Assembly: GCA_017430135.1 (NCBI GenBank)
Contig: JAFRNM010000021.1
Span: forward strand, 1 to 64,000
Source of the DNA: Clostridia bacterium
GTDB taxonomy: Bacteria; Bacillota; Clostridia; TANB77; CAG-508
Direction of reading: 5' to 3'
Length of the DNA: 64,000 bases
The notes under the pieces are model-generated. The model worked only from the letters and a program-made list of their open reading frames with translations. It searched no databases and had not been told where the DNA came from. This document shows positions 33,292 through 42,345 of this stretch, piece by piece. Both the position numbers and the translations under genes were made by a program. Position 1 is the first letter of the stretch. Each line of letters starts with the position of its first letter.

Positions 33292-35265
33292 TTACTTAAT
33301 ATAAAGAGCTGGACGAGATGTTAAATCATAATCCGCCTCTTCTGGCATAAAATCATATCCTATTTTCATACAATTACCGGCCCCCCAGTAATTTACGGCA
33401 TATCCGTCCTCTTGCAATTCGTTTACCGTAATAATTTGCTTGAGTATATTCTCTAAAGTTTCCGCCTAAATCAAACATATTATTTCTTATATCATTTTCA
33501 TAATAACCTGTTAAACCGTACTGTTAAGCCGTGATGTTCTAAACTATCAACGTCACATCGCTTCTGATCTCCTTTTTCTGCTGTCCAAATACACATAATG
33601 TCCCATTCAGTATTATAAATCATTGAACTGCCTACAATATCATTACCAAAATCCTTACATAAATTATATAATTGATACCAATTTTTGTTTATAATTGGAT
33701 TCTCGTTTTTTTTCACTTTAGGTTCTTGTTCTGTTCCTCCTAGTTCGTATCTTCCTACATAAAACCCTCCATATTTATAAATGCTTTCTACACATTTGTC
33801 ATAATCGTTATAAAAATCCAATGCCATTTCAGTTAGAGATCCATATCCGGCTTCTCTATAATTATTTTCATCAATATTATAATACTCAGAAGCGTCCACT
33901 AATGAAGGTTCTTTAAAATATTGAGGAAAATAAGGATTTAACCCCATGTTACTAGCAAAAGGATTTTTTGATTTATATTTTGCAGTTGTATTTAAAGCAT
34001 TATATACATCAGTTGAATAATAGTGTAATTCGATATAGTCTCCATTGCTTAAACTTGCAGGCAGTGTTGTACCAATCGTATCATTATTACTATTTTTATT
34101 AATTGTATGCATATATACATAACCTTCATATTTGTCTTTATTTATATCATTTTCTGTTATTTCCGCATAATCTGATTCTCCTGTATATGTTATATCTTCT
34201 GTATCTTCTTCAACTTCTTCACCATTTTTAAAATATCTAATTTCATAGTTAATTGGTGGATCTCCTTCAGTTCTTGCAACTTTTAATCCTGATATTCCTG
34301 AAATTGAGGCTATTTGTGGTCCTATTTTTTCATTTGCTATTGTTGAATTTGTTTTTTCTTCTTTTGTTTCTTCATTTTTCCCTAATATATTATTTTCTGT
34401 TATTTCTTCAAATGCTTCACTTGGTGCTATACTTTCTGTACTATTTACTGGCACCCAAACCCATTCGTTATTACTTCCATCTTTTATCACAACTCCCCAT
34501 CCATTTGTTCCCGCTGTACTTTGAGCTGTTGAAGTTCCTTCTACATAAGTATATCCTATTGGTACCGGTACATTTCCTGATAATACCGCTTTTATTTTTG
34601 TTGTATCCTTTAGGGCTACTTTTTGTTCTTCTGTTAAACTACTATCGTTATCAATATCTGTGCTTGATAACTCTGCCATATTATTAGTTGTTAATAAATT
34701 TCTTTCATTAGCCGTAAGCCCTGCATATGTAACTGCTGATGGTCCTTGATTATTTCCACCTTGTCCGCCTCCACCAGCTGGTGTTGTTCCATTATTTGGA
34801 CCTATTTCACCCCAAGATAATATTCCTCCATCTTTATTTATTGTTCCTACAACCTTAAAGTCTGTTGTCCATATTGTTACTTCGCCATTTTCTGTTGTTG
34901 AATTTGTTGCAGCTTGGATATAAGCATTTCCACGTTGTAATGCTGTTCCATATTTTCCATTTACTGCTGTTATTACTGCATCTCCTATTCTTGTTGATGC
35001 TCCTCCTGTTGCTCCATTAACATAGATATCATCGTACGCATCTGTTAATTCATTTTGTACGAATATTGCAACTTCGTCTTTTGCTGCTCCAATATCATTT
35101 TTTTGCTTTGCCTCATTGGCTTTTGCTGGTGCACTATCACTTCCTGTTAGTGCTGCAATTGTTACTCCGAGCTAATATCAAGAGAACAATCACAGTTATT
35201 ATCAAGGCTATCAATGTGATACCTTTCTCTTGCATTTTTACATCCTTTCGTGTTTTTTTGTACAT
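33292..35265 (-). CDS. Pilin-like protein with SUMF1/FGE-type C-terminus, three CGG +1 shifts
   Basis: AAAGGAGGAG sets the start at 35265 (MYKKTRKDVKMQEKG). A prepilin signal follows: cleavage at G-I, then TLIALIITVIVLLILA. The frame must shift +1 at gct-CGG-a (35167-35169) to read GVTIAALTG, again at gta-CGG-t (33516-33518) to read GLTGYYEND, and at gga-CGG-a (33404-33406) to read GYAVNYWGAG, ending SRPALYIK at 33292. The last ~250 residues show sulfatase-modifying-factor motifs (NTEWDIMCIW, NNMFDLGGNFREYT). Without the shifts only a fragment is made. Probably exported; first gene of the polysaccharide operon. Confidence 0.8.
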
Positions 35266-35367
35266 TCTTGTACTCCTCCTTTGTTAAAATATTTTCTTTT
35301 TGGTAAATCTATTTTATAATATTCGTATAAGTCTTGTATTTTAAGCTTTTGTGGGCTTAATATGCAA

Positions 35368-35397
35368 GTCATTATTTAGAATACATTATGAACAAAT
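35368..35397 (+). repeat. Inverted repeat left of the tyrosine recombinase (IRL)
   Basis: 30 bp, 28 identical to the inverted copy at 36445-36474. Core GAATACATTATGAACAAAT is exact. It lies between the pilin-SUMF1 gene and a leftward promoter, in the place of a recombination site of an invertible segment. Confidence 0.8.
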
Positions 35398-35410
35398 TAT
35401 TACCAAATAA

Positions 35411-35439
35411 ATTTAATCATTTTTGCAAAAAAATGTCAA
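35411..35439 (-). promoter_or_regulatory. Leftward promoter inside the inverted-repeat segment
   Basis: Minus-strand TTGACA (35434-35439), 17-base spacer, TTAAAT (35411-35416). It points across IRL to the pilin-SUMF1/exopolysaccharide operon. Inversion of the segment would turn it toward 36.5 kb, antisense to the AAA gene. Confidence 0.55.
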
Positions 35440-35503
35440 CAATTTTTTAAAATATTTTCAATAAATTTTTTACTAATATAAAAAGAAAGGAATGGTGAGA
35501 AAA

Positions 35504-36412
35504 ATGAAGGAAAATCAAAGATTAAAAGAAATTATAAATGAATGGTTACAAATTAAAAAAATCACTCTAAAAGAATCAACATATTATGGGTATGTATATC
35601 AAATAAATCAATATATAATTCCATATTTTAAAGATATATCCATGCAAGAATTAGAAAAATACGATATTAATAAATTTGTAGAAGAATTAATGAAAACACT
35701 AAAACCATCAACATTAAAAAATGTAATGATTCTATTTAAAGCAATATTAGTGTATTCAATGAAAAAATATAAATATAACTTTAATTTTGATTTTTTAGCG
35801 ATGCCAAAGATACATAAAGAAGAATTAAAAGTATTAAGTGCAAGAAAAAAATCAAGATTAGAAAAATATTGTTTAAAAAGCAATACATTAAGGGATATTG
35901 GAATAATTATTTGTTTAAATACTGGACTTAGAATTGGAGAAATATGTGCGTTAAAATGGGAATGTATAGATTTAGAAAAGAGATGTATTAAAGTAAAACA
36001 AACAATGCAAAGAGTTTACAATAAGGTAGACAAAAAAAGCAGTATAGTTATAGACTTACCTAAATCAGATAATTCTATTAGAACTATACCACTTTCTAGC
36101 AAATTATATAATATATTAAAACCTTTAAAAAATCAATATTCAAAAAATAGTTATTTTTTATCAGGCTCTCCATGTAAATATATAGAGCCACGCAATTATC
36201 AAAAAATGTTTAAGAACTGCATGAAAGTCTGTAATATCAAGGGTTGTCATTTTCACACGCTCAGGCATTCATTTTCAAGTGATTGCATAGCGGTGGGAAT
36301 GGATGCAAAATCTTTAAGCGAAATATTAGGACATAGTGATGTAAAAATTACAATGAATAGATATGTTCATTCAAATATAAATATAAAAAAGAAATACTTA
36401 GAAAAGCTGTAA
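35504..36412 (+). CDS. Tyrosine recombinase/integrase within an inverted-repeat cassette
   Basis: About 302 residues. N-terminal SAM-like core-binding domain, then catalytic residues in order: GLRIGEICAL (Arg), a Lys in the beta hairpin, HTLRHSF (His-x-x-Arg), LGHSDV (His) and NRYVH (Tyr). Complete and apparently active. The ATG at 35504 follows GGTGAG; the one at 35492 overlaps an AAAGGA site. The gene lies wholly between two 30-bp inverted repeats, an arrangement like Hin or other DNA invertases rather than an integrase at one end of a prophage; no phage or conjugation genes are adjacent. Confidence 0.92.
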   Translation: MKENQRLKEIINEWLQIKKITLKESTYYGYVYQINQYIIPYFKDISMQELEKYDINKFVEELMKTLKPSTLKNVMILFKAILVYSMKKYKYNFNFDFLAMPKIHKEELKVLSARKKSRLEKYCLKSNTLRDIGIIICLNTGLRIGEICALKWECIDLEKRCIKVKQTMQRVYNKVDKKSSIVIDLPKSDNSIRTIPLSSKLYNILKPLKNQYSKNSYFLSGSPCKYIEPRNYQKMFKNCMKVCNIKGCHFHTLRHSFSSDCIAVGMDAKSLSEILGHSDVKITMNRYVHSNINIKKKYLEKL

Positions 36413-36444
36413 TACTACTTGGCTGTAAGAGGATATAATTTTTT

Positions 36445-36474
36445 ATTTGTTCATAATGTATTCGACATAATGAC
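36445..36474 (-). repeat. Inverted repeat right of the tyrosine recombinase (IRR)
   Basis: Reverse complement of IRL (28 of 30 positions). Lies 32 bp after the recombinase stop and 16 bp before the hairpin repeat at 36490. Confidence 0.8.
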
Positions 36475-36489
36475 CTAATAATAAAATAA

Positions 36490-36576
36490 GATAGAAAAAA
36501 TTCATTTTTAAATCTCTTCTGCCTTATTAATATTTTAATTCATATATTTTTAAAAGTAAATGTCATATTTTGCATA
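36490..36576. repeat. Hairpin repeat shared with 22664-22750
   Basis: Second copy: stem GGCAGAAGAGATTT/GAATTTTTTCTATC on the minus strand (36490-36523), then about 30 bases later the same TAAAAGTAAATGTCATATTT box. It lies just downstream of the AAA/nuclease gene's stop and beside IRR. Confidence 0.65.
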
Positions 36577-36580
36577 GTTT

Positions 36581-38263
36581 TTAATCTATTTTTTCTACAA
36601 ATAGTTCATCATTTACCGCTACTATTGTATATTTATTTAGATTTTGGATTTTCTTTATGTCTTCAAATTCGCAGTATTCTTTAATTTGTTCTTTTGCTTC
36701 TCTTTGTTTATCTTCTAATTTATCTTTTTCCCCTGCTTTTAAGTATTTAAATTCTATCATTATACATTGATAATTTTTTGAAATGTCCCTTGGAACCATT
36801 AAAATATCTGGGTATTTTCTATTAACTTCTGGTTCTGACTTAATTGAGTATATATTAAAGTTCATCGCTATGCTATAAAATATTACTTTTACATTTTTTT
36901 CATCAAATCTTTGGTAATCTCTATTTGATAAATTATTTAAATATTTATGCACTACTTCTACAATTGTATCTATTTTTCCATTGAGTGCAATTTCTTCTAA
37001 CATTTTATCATATTCATTACTTTCGATTTTTAAATTTGTTTCTTTTTCTATCAGATTTAAAAAGTACTCTGAATATATTTCTTTCATTATTTTATTTGGA
37101 ACAATAAATTCATTCTTGCCTAGCCATTCTCCTGATATTGTTAAATAACCTAAATAAAATAGCATTGAAACAAATTCATTGTTTCCAAATTCTATAACTG
37201 GATTAAATTTTTCTACTAGATTTCCTGTAATTTTTTCTCCTGCAATCGTACTTTGTAATATTTCAAGTTTTCTATCACCTTTGCATAACTCAAGCATTTT
37301 ACTTAGCTTCCCATAATCACTTGCTATATTCATATCAACTAATCTTTCTGGAAAGTCATGATACGTAATATATTCATTTAAAAAATATAAGCACATATTA
37401 GAATTATATACTTGTTCATTAGTTCTACTACTAAATTTATAGCCATCATAATTTTCTTTTAACACTGGCAATAAGACATCTTGTTCTTCTTTCGTTATTT
37501 TCTGATTTTCTAATAATTCAACTATCTCTCTTTTTGTAAAACCTAACATTTCATTTAATTGTCTATCTCTTGTTTTATCTGAACAAATATTAAAGCCTGA
37601 TGTTAAGCTATCTAAAGTAATTGGTGCTACTCCAGTGATAAATATTCTATCTACTACTGTTTCTGTTCCTTTTTTTAATATCTCATACCATTTTCTTACT
37701 TTTCCATTTTTTGATACTAAATCTTTAAATTTATCAGTTTGAAAACCTAATAATTCATTTGCAAAATGGTCATATTCATCTATTATTACATATATTTTTT
37801 CATCTTTCTTTTGCAATTTAAATGCTTCAAATAAGCTATTTAACATCCCCTCTGCACTCTGCTCTTTGTTTACAAGAAAGTCCAATTCATATTTTTGTAC
37901 AAATGAATTTATAGTTGTTTGTACAATATCTTTAAATGCCTCTAATGTACTTTCAACGCTTGATGTATCTATTCCAGAAAAATTGAATTTTAATATATGA
38001 TAACTATTTTTTAATGGTGTTAAATTTTTTCCAATATATGTTTCACTAAAAAGCTTTTCTAACTTATCCACTGTTTTTATATCATAATAAAATTCTAATG
38101 TACTTGTAAATAATGTTTTTCCAAATTTTCTTGGGCGTAAAAACATTATATTCCTTTCTGATAAGTTTTCTAATACTTCAATATATTTAGTTTTATCTAC
38201 ATAGTAATAATTTTCTGTAATTAATTGTTCATAATTACTTATTCCATATGGTAATTTTTTCAT
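36581..38263 (-). CDS. AAA-ATPase with C-terminal PD-(D/E)XK nuclease-like domain (DUF1703 type)
   Basis: 560 residues. N-terminal YGISNYEQLITENYYYVDKT is typical of the AAA-like/DUF1703 family abundant in Clostridia and Bacteroidia. Walker A RPRKFGKT is near residue 43 and Walker B KIYVIIDEYD near 155. The C-terminal domain carries KYPDILM...CIMIEFKYLK, a PD-(D/E)XK-like core with Asp and Glu-x-Lys. The role of the family is not established; defence or mobile-element functions have been suggested. Monocistronic; AGGAGG-like site AGGAGGTAAATC before the ATG. Confidence 0.85.
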   Translation of the reverse strand: MKKLPYGISNYEQLITENYYYVDKTKYIEVLENLSERNIMFLRPRKFGKTLFTSTLEFYYDIKTVDKLEKLFSETYIGKNLTPLKNSYHILKFNFSGIDTSSVESTLEAFKDIVQTTINSFVQKYELDFLVNKEQSAEGMLNSLFEAFKLQKKDEKIYVIIDEYDHFANELLGFQTDKFKDLVSKNGKVRKWYEILKKGTETVVDRIFITGVAPITLDSLTSGFNICSDKTRDRQLNEMLGFTKREIVELLENQKITKEEQDVLLPVLKENYDGYKFSSRTNEQVYNSNMCLYFLNEYITYHDFPERLVDMNIASDYGKLSKMLELCKGDRKLEILQSTIAGEKITGNLVEKFNPVIEFGNNEFVSMLFYLGYLTISGEWLGKNEFIVPNKIMKEIYSEYFLNLIEKETNLKIESNEYDKMLEEIALNGKIDTIVEVVHKYLNNLSNRDYQRFDEKNVKVIFYSIAMNFNIYSIKSEPEVNRKYPDILMVPRDISKNYQCIMIEFKYLKAGEKDKLEDKQREAKEQIKEYCEFEDIKKIQNLNKYTIVAVNDELFVEKID

Positions 38264-38357
38264 TAGATTTACCTCCTATTAGTTTGTCTTTATGGAGCTT
38301 TATTTAGCTCCGCTACAACATATTACAGATATATTTTACACTATACTCAAAAAAATC

Positions 38358-38768
38358 TCAATAGAAAATCAAGATTTTTTCAGATAAGCAGTTATCCAAT
38401 TCTCCCAAATCGAACGAAGGCCATGGTTCTTCTAGCCATCTCCATTTATTACATGGATAATTTATTGTTAATGGTCCATATATTTTTTGATATTTATCTT
38501 TTAATTCTTTACATTCTTTGCAATATCTATTGTGAAGGCAAAGTGCCTTTTCATCATCTTTATGAGTGTCAAGATAAAGAGCAAGTTCTGTTATTGCAAA
38601 TTCTAATGCTTTAATTTCATTTGCCATTTTTCTTCTCATGTCGCAATTTCCTCTGTCCATGTCATCTTCCATAGGCATATTTGCAGACATGTTTACTGGC
38701 ATATTTCCTGTCACATAAGTTCTATCATCTTCTTTTGCTTCACAATTACAATTTCTATACATAGCCAT
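38358..38768 (-). CDS. cotJB: Spore coat protein CotJB
   Basis: 136 residues. A Met/Asp-rich N-terminal extension of ~50 residues is followed by the CotJB core: EIKALEFAITELALYLDTHKDD, CKECKELKDKYQKIYGPL and WRWLEEPWPS. The core normally ends at W-P-W; here the sequence diverges (FDLGELDNCLSEKILIFY) and its stop lies in a terminator-like dyad, so the last residues are atypical. Overlaps cotJA by one base. Expected in the inner coat with CotJA and CotJC. Confidence 0.9.
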   Translation of the reverse strand: MAMYRNCNCEAKEDDRTYVTGNMPVNMSANMPMEDDMDRGNCDMRRKMANEIKALEFAITELALYLDTHKDDEKALCLHNRYCKECKELKDKYQKIYGPLTINYPCNKWRWLEEPWPSFDLGELDNCLSEKILIFY

Positions 38769-39121
38769 TATCTGTTACACCCCTCTCCTACATTATTTGT
38801 TGATTCTAAATATTTTATCATTTCCATCGATTGACCTGGGCAATATGGGCTCACCAACTCTGGGAATATAGTTCCCATTTTTAAGCCAATTTGTGGTTTA
38901 AATGTTTTATCCATAAATTGATATGGCACATAGCTTTGTGCAAGCATTGGGTCTTCTGGAAATACACTATTATATTCATCATCAAATCCGCAATTACAAT
39001 TTTCATTGTACATGTCATTGTAAGAACCTACATTTTGGCAGCTTTTTTCTATAATTTCATTATCACAATTGTCATCATGATTATTGTTCATACAATAACA
39101 TTTTTGGTATCTTCCAAACAT
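38768..39121 (-). CDS. cotJA: Spore coat-associated protein CotJA
   Basis: 117 residues. The diagnostic segment LAQSYVPYQFMDKTFKPQIGLKMGTIFPELVSPY is near residue 60, and the N-terminal half is rich in Cys, Asn and Asp. AGGAGGAAGAATT precedes the ATG. First gene of a cotJA-cotJB pair; cotJC is not adjacent but at 17085-17675, next to the ZIP gene. Confidence 0.9.
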   Translation of the reverse strand: MFGRYQKCYCMNNNHDDNCDNEIIEKSCQNVGSYNDMYNENCNCGFDDEYNSVFPEDPMLAQSYVPYQFMDKTFKPQIGLKMGTIFPELVSPYCPGQSMEMIKYLESTNNVGEGCNR

Positions 39122-39179
39122 AATTCTTCCTCCTTTTTATGATTTAATATATTGTATGAAAGCATAAAAAAAATGGTGA

Positions 39180-39271
39180 AGCTTTTTGAACTTTTTGGGA
39201 CACTCTTAAAAATCAAGGTTTCCTGAAATACCTTGATTTTTAAGAGTGTCCCAAAAAGTTTTTCAAAAAGT
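39180..39271. repeat. Long palindromic repeat, copy 1
   Basis: A near-perfect palindrome about 90 bases long with arms GGGACACTCTTAAAAATCAA and its complement around TTCCTGAAAT, extended outward by CTTTTTG/CAAAAAG. A second copy with the same arms and reversed loop is at 43629-43723. It lies between pyk and cotJA. A MITE or bidirectional terminator. Confidence 0.8.
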
Positions 39272-39275
39272 TAAA

Positions 39276-39305
39276 AAAAATGACAAGCATAGCTTGTCAT
39301 TTTTG
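39276..39305 (-). terminator. Terminator of pyk
   Basis: AAAAATGACAAGC/GCTTGTCATTTTT-type hairpin (stem ATGACAAGCT) with flanking T-run, 10 bases after the pyruvate kinase stop. Confidence 0.8.
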
Positions 39306-39314
39306 ATTTAATTA

Positions 39315-40757
39315 CTATATTCTAAGCATTCCAGCAAATGTTTTGTTATCTTCTACACTTGATAATACTTTAGCTCCTCCAGAGATTACTACTATATCTC
39401 CTGTTTCTACTAATTCATCTGCTTTTAGTCTTTCAATTCCTTTTTTGATTGTTTCTTCTATTGATGATGTTCCTTCAACTAATATTGGGCAAACATTTAC
39501 TGATACTGCTAATTGGTTGAATGTTTTTTCATCATCTGTTATAGCAAATATTGGGCATTGGCATGGGAATCCAGCTAATTTTCTTATTGAATCTCCATTT
39601 TTTGTGTATGCTACAATTCCTGCTGCATTCATGTTTTGAGCTGTTGCAATTGTAGTATAAGCTATATGAGATTCTAAATCATTAAATTCATAATTTTTTG
39701 CTTCTCTGTTAAATCTTCTCCAATAATTTGTGTCTGCTTCTATTGCTTTTGAAATTCTAGACATTGCTTCAACACATTCTACTGGATATTTACCCATAGC
39801 GCATTCTCCAGAAAGCATTATTGCACCTGTTTTATCATAAACAGCATTTGCAACGTCACTTACTTCTGCTCTTGTTGGTCTTGGGTTTGATGTCATAGAT
39901 TCTAACATTTGTGTAGCTGTTATTACTGGTTTACCAACTTGGTTACATCTTTTTATAAATCTTTTTTGAACAATTGGAACTTGTTCCATTGGTATTTCAA
40001 CACCCATGTCTCCACGAGCTACCATTATACCGTCTGATAATTCTAAGATTTCTTCGAAGTTATCTATACCTTCTTGGTTTTCTATTTTAGAGATGATTTT
40101 TACTCTTTCTCCACCATTTTCATTTAATAATTTTCTTAAAGCTATAACGTCAGCTGCTTTTCTAACAAATGATGCAGCGATATAATCAAATCCTCTTTTA
40201 ATTCCTTCTGTTATATCATCTATATCTTTTTGTGTTAAAGCTGGTAAATCAACTTTTACACCTGGTACGTTCATTGTTTTTCTGCTTCCTAATTTAGCTG
40301 TATTTAAAGCTTTACATACAATGTCTTTACCTTTTATTTCAACTATTTCAAATTCTAATGCACCATCATCTACTAATAGTGTTCCACCAACTGAAACGTC
40401 TTTGTATAATTCTTTGTAGCTGATTGATGTTTTTGTATTGTTTCCTACTATATCTTCGTTTACAAATGTAAATTCTTGTCCTTCTTCAATTGTTACTTTT
40501 TCGTTTCCTGTTTCTAATACACCTGTTCTAATTTCAGGACCTTTTGTGTCTAATAAAAGAGCAACTGGTCTGTTTAATTTTTTTCTTGTGTTTTTGATGT
40601 TTTCAATCTTTTCTCCATTTTCTTCATAACCACCATGTGAGAAATTGATTCTTGTTACGTTTAATCCTGCATTGAATAATTTTTCAAGCATTTCTGGGTT
40701 TTCACTAGCAGGTCCGATTGTTCCTACGATTTTAGTTTTTCTTAATACTTTTTTCAT
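39315..40757 (-). CDS. pyk: Pyruvate kinase
   Basis: About 480 residues. Signature elements: RKTKIVGTIGPASENPEML at the start, MNVTRINFSHG-type substrate loop (LNVTRINFSHGGYEE), IISKIENQEG with the catalytic Lys, DGIMVARGDMGVEIP, KPVITATQMLESM, and the C-terminal allosteric domain. Converts PEP and ADP to pyruvate and ATP. GGGAGGAATTTTACAATG gives the start at 40757; the longer frame to 40784 adds nine unrelated residues. It carries no C-terminal PEP-utiliser extension. Confidence 0.97.
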   Translation of the reverse strand: MKKVLRKTKIVGTIGPASENPEMLEKLFNAGLNVTRINFSHGGYEENGEKIENIKNTRKKLNRPVALLLDTKGPEIRTGVLETGNEKVTIEEGQEFTFVNEDIVGNNTKTSISYKELYKDVSVGGTLLVDDGALEFEIVEIKGKDIVCKALNTAKLGSRKTMNVPGVKVDLPALTQKDIDDITEGIKRGFDYIAASFVRKAADVIALRKLLNENGGERVKIISKIENQEGIDNFEEILELSDGIMVARGDMGVEIPMEQVPIVQKRFIKRCNQVGKPVITATQMLESMTSNPRPTRAEVSDVANAVYDKTGAIMLSGECAMGKYPVECVEAMSRISKAIEADTNYWRRFNREAKNYEFNDLESHIAYTTIATAQNMNAAGIVAYTKNGDSIRKLAGFPCQCPIFAITDDEKTFNQLAVSVNVCPILVEGTSSIEETIKKGIERLKADELVETGDIVVISGGAKVLSSVEDNKTFAGMLRI

Positions 40758-40850
40758 TGTAAAATTCCTCCCTTTTTTCAACAAATAGTATTATATCACA
40801 GATTCTACAAAAAATACAAGATATTTCAAGAAATTTAACAAAAAATTTTG

Positions 40851-40920
40851 AAAGCATTTGGGGGCACTCTAAAAAAGTCGCAATGTATTGAAACTTTTTT
40901 ATGGTGTCCCAAAATGCTTT
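40851..40920. terminator. Hairpin between pgi and pyk, related to the long palindromic repeat
   Basis: Outer arms AAAGCATTTGGGGGCAC/GTGTCCCAAAATGCTTT with inner AAAAAAG/CTTTTTT. It shares the GTGTCCC arm with the repeats at 39180 and 43629 but is more diverged. It starts at the pgi stop codon and should end that transcript. Confidence 0.65.
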
Positions 40921-42239
40921 TATTTTTCATAACCTGGTTTTTCTAATAGTTTGAACATGTTTGTCTTGTATTTTTCTACTCCTGGTTGGTTGAATGGATT
41001 TACTCCTAATACTTCTCCAGACATTGCACATGCTAGTTCAAAGAAGTAAATTAGTTCTCCTATACATTCTTCATTTAGTTTGTCAATTTCTAAAACAACA
41101 TTTGGAACTCCGCCATCAACATGGGCCTTTATTGTACCTTCCATTGCTTTTTTGTTAACAAAGTCTAAGTCTTTGCCTACAAGGTAGTTTAATCCATCTA
41201 AGTTGTCTTCATCAGTGTTTATTTTTATTTCAGCATCTGTGTTTTTTACACTTAATACTGTTTCGAATAAATTTCTTCTTCCTTCTTGGATATATTGTCC
41301 CATTGAATGCAAGTCTGTTGTTAGGTCAACTCCTGCAGGGAATATTCCTTTTTCTTGTTTTCCTTCACTCTCGCCAAAAAGCTGTTTCCACCATTCTGTA
41401 AAATAGTGTAATTTAGGTTCATAGTTTGCAAGTATTTCAATATTTTTATCATTTTTATATAAAATATTTCTAACAACCGCATATTTGTAACAATCATTGT
41501 ATTTTAAGTTTCCATCATTATACCTATCTTGTGCTACTCTAGCCCCTTCCATAAGCTTATCTATATTTATCCCAGCTGTTGCTATTGGAAGTAATCCAAC
41601 AGCAGTAAGAACTGAATATCTTCCACCAACATTATCTGGAATTACAAATTTTTCATAGCCTTCGTTGTCAGCTAATGTTTTTAATGCACCTTTTTCTTTG
41701 TCAGTTGTTACATAAATTCTGCTTCTTGCTTCTTCTATTCCATATTTATTTTCTAGAATTTCTCTAAATAATCTGAATGCAATGCCTGGTTCTGTTGTTG
41801 TACCAGATTTTGAGATTACATTTACAGAAAAGTCTTTATCTCCTATATAATCAATTAAATCATTTATATAATTAGGGCTTAAATTATTTCCTGCGTATAG
41901 AATTTGTGGAAATTTTCTTTCCTTATCTGGAAGCATATTATAAAAAGTATTTGTAAGACTTTCAATTACAGCCCTGGCTCCTAGATAAGACCCCCCTATT
42001 CCTATAACAACTAAAATATCAGATTCTTTTTTAATCTTCTTTGCAGTCTTTTTAATTCTTGCAAATTCTTTTTTATCATAATTTGTTGGAAGTTCTAACC
42101 ATCCAACAAAATCAGTTTCATCTTCTGTTCTTTTGTGCATATTTTTATGAATAAGTTCAACCTTTTTCTTATACTCAAGAATCTCTTTTTCAGTAATACC
42201 AGTATTTTCAAAATCAACCTTTAAATTTTTCATTTTCAA
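40920..42239 (-). CDS. pgi: Glucose-6-phosphate isomerase
   Basis: 439 residues, the size of bacterial short PGIs. Motifs: [15 protein letters not shown] near residue 80, [18 protein letters not shown] near 150, the active-site region [14 protein letters not shown] near 215, and [23 protein letters not shown] near 300. Interconverts glucose-6-P and fructose-6-P, supplying both glycolysis (pyk next door) and glucosamine synthesis (glmM downstream). Confidence 0.97.
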   Translation of the reverse strand: MKMKNLKVDFENTGITEKEILEYKKKVELIHKNMHKRTEDETDFVGWLELPTNYDKKEFARIKKTAKKIKKESDILVVIGIGGSYLGARAVIESLTNTFYNMLPDKERKFPQILYAGNNLSPNYINDLIDYIGDKDFSVNVISKSGTTTEPGIAFRLFREILENKYGIEEARSRIYVTTDKEKGALKTLADNEGYEKFVIPDNVGGRYSVLTAVGLLPIATAGINIDKLMEGARVAQDRYNDGNLKYNDCYKYAVVRNILYKNDKNIEILANYEPKLHYFTEWWKQLFGESEGKQEKGIFPAGVDLTTDLHSMGQYIQEGRRNLFETVLSVKNTDAEIKINTDEDNLDGLNYLVGKDLDFVNKKAMEGTIKAHVDGGVPNVVLEIDKLNEECIGELIYFFELACAMSGEVLGVNPFNQPGVEKYKTNMFKLLEKPGYEK

Positions 42240-42323
42240 CGACCTCTTTTCTCTTGTTTTTTACAATGTGATTATATATGAAGTATTTGGCAAATGCAAG
42301 CAATTTATAGAAAGTTATATTAA

Positions 42324-42345
42324 AAACTCGGATATATCCGAGTTT
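42324..42345. terminator. Intrinsic terminator
   Basis: Perfect dyad AAACTCGGAT/ATCCGAGTTT between spoIIP and pgi, overlapping the spoIIP stop. Confidence 0.75.

Noticed and set aside
34253..34687. 144-codon Leu/Tyr-rich + strand frame
   Set aside because: Antisense to the pilin-SUMF1 gene; composition reflects the complement of Asn/Glu/Lys codons.
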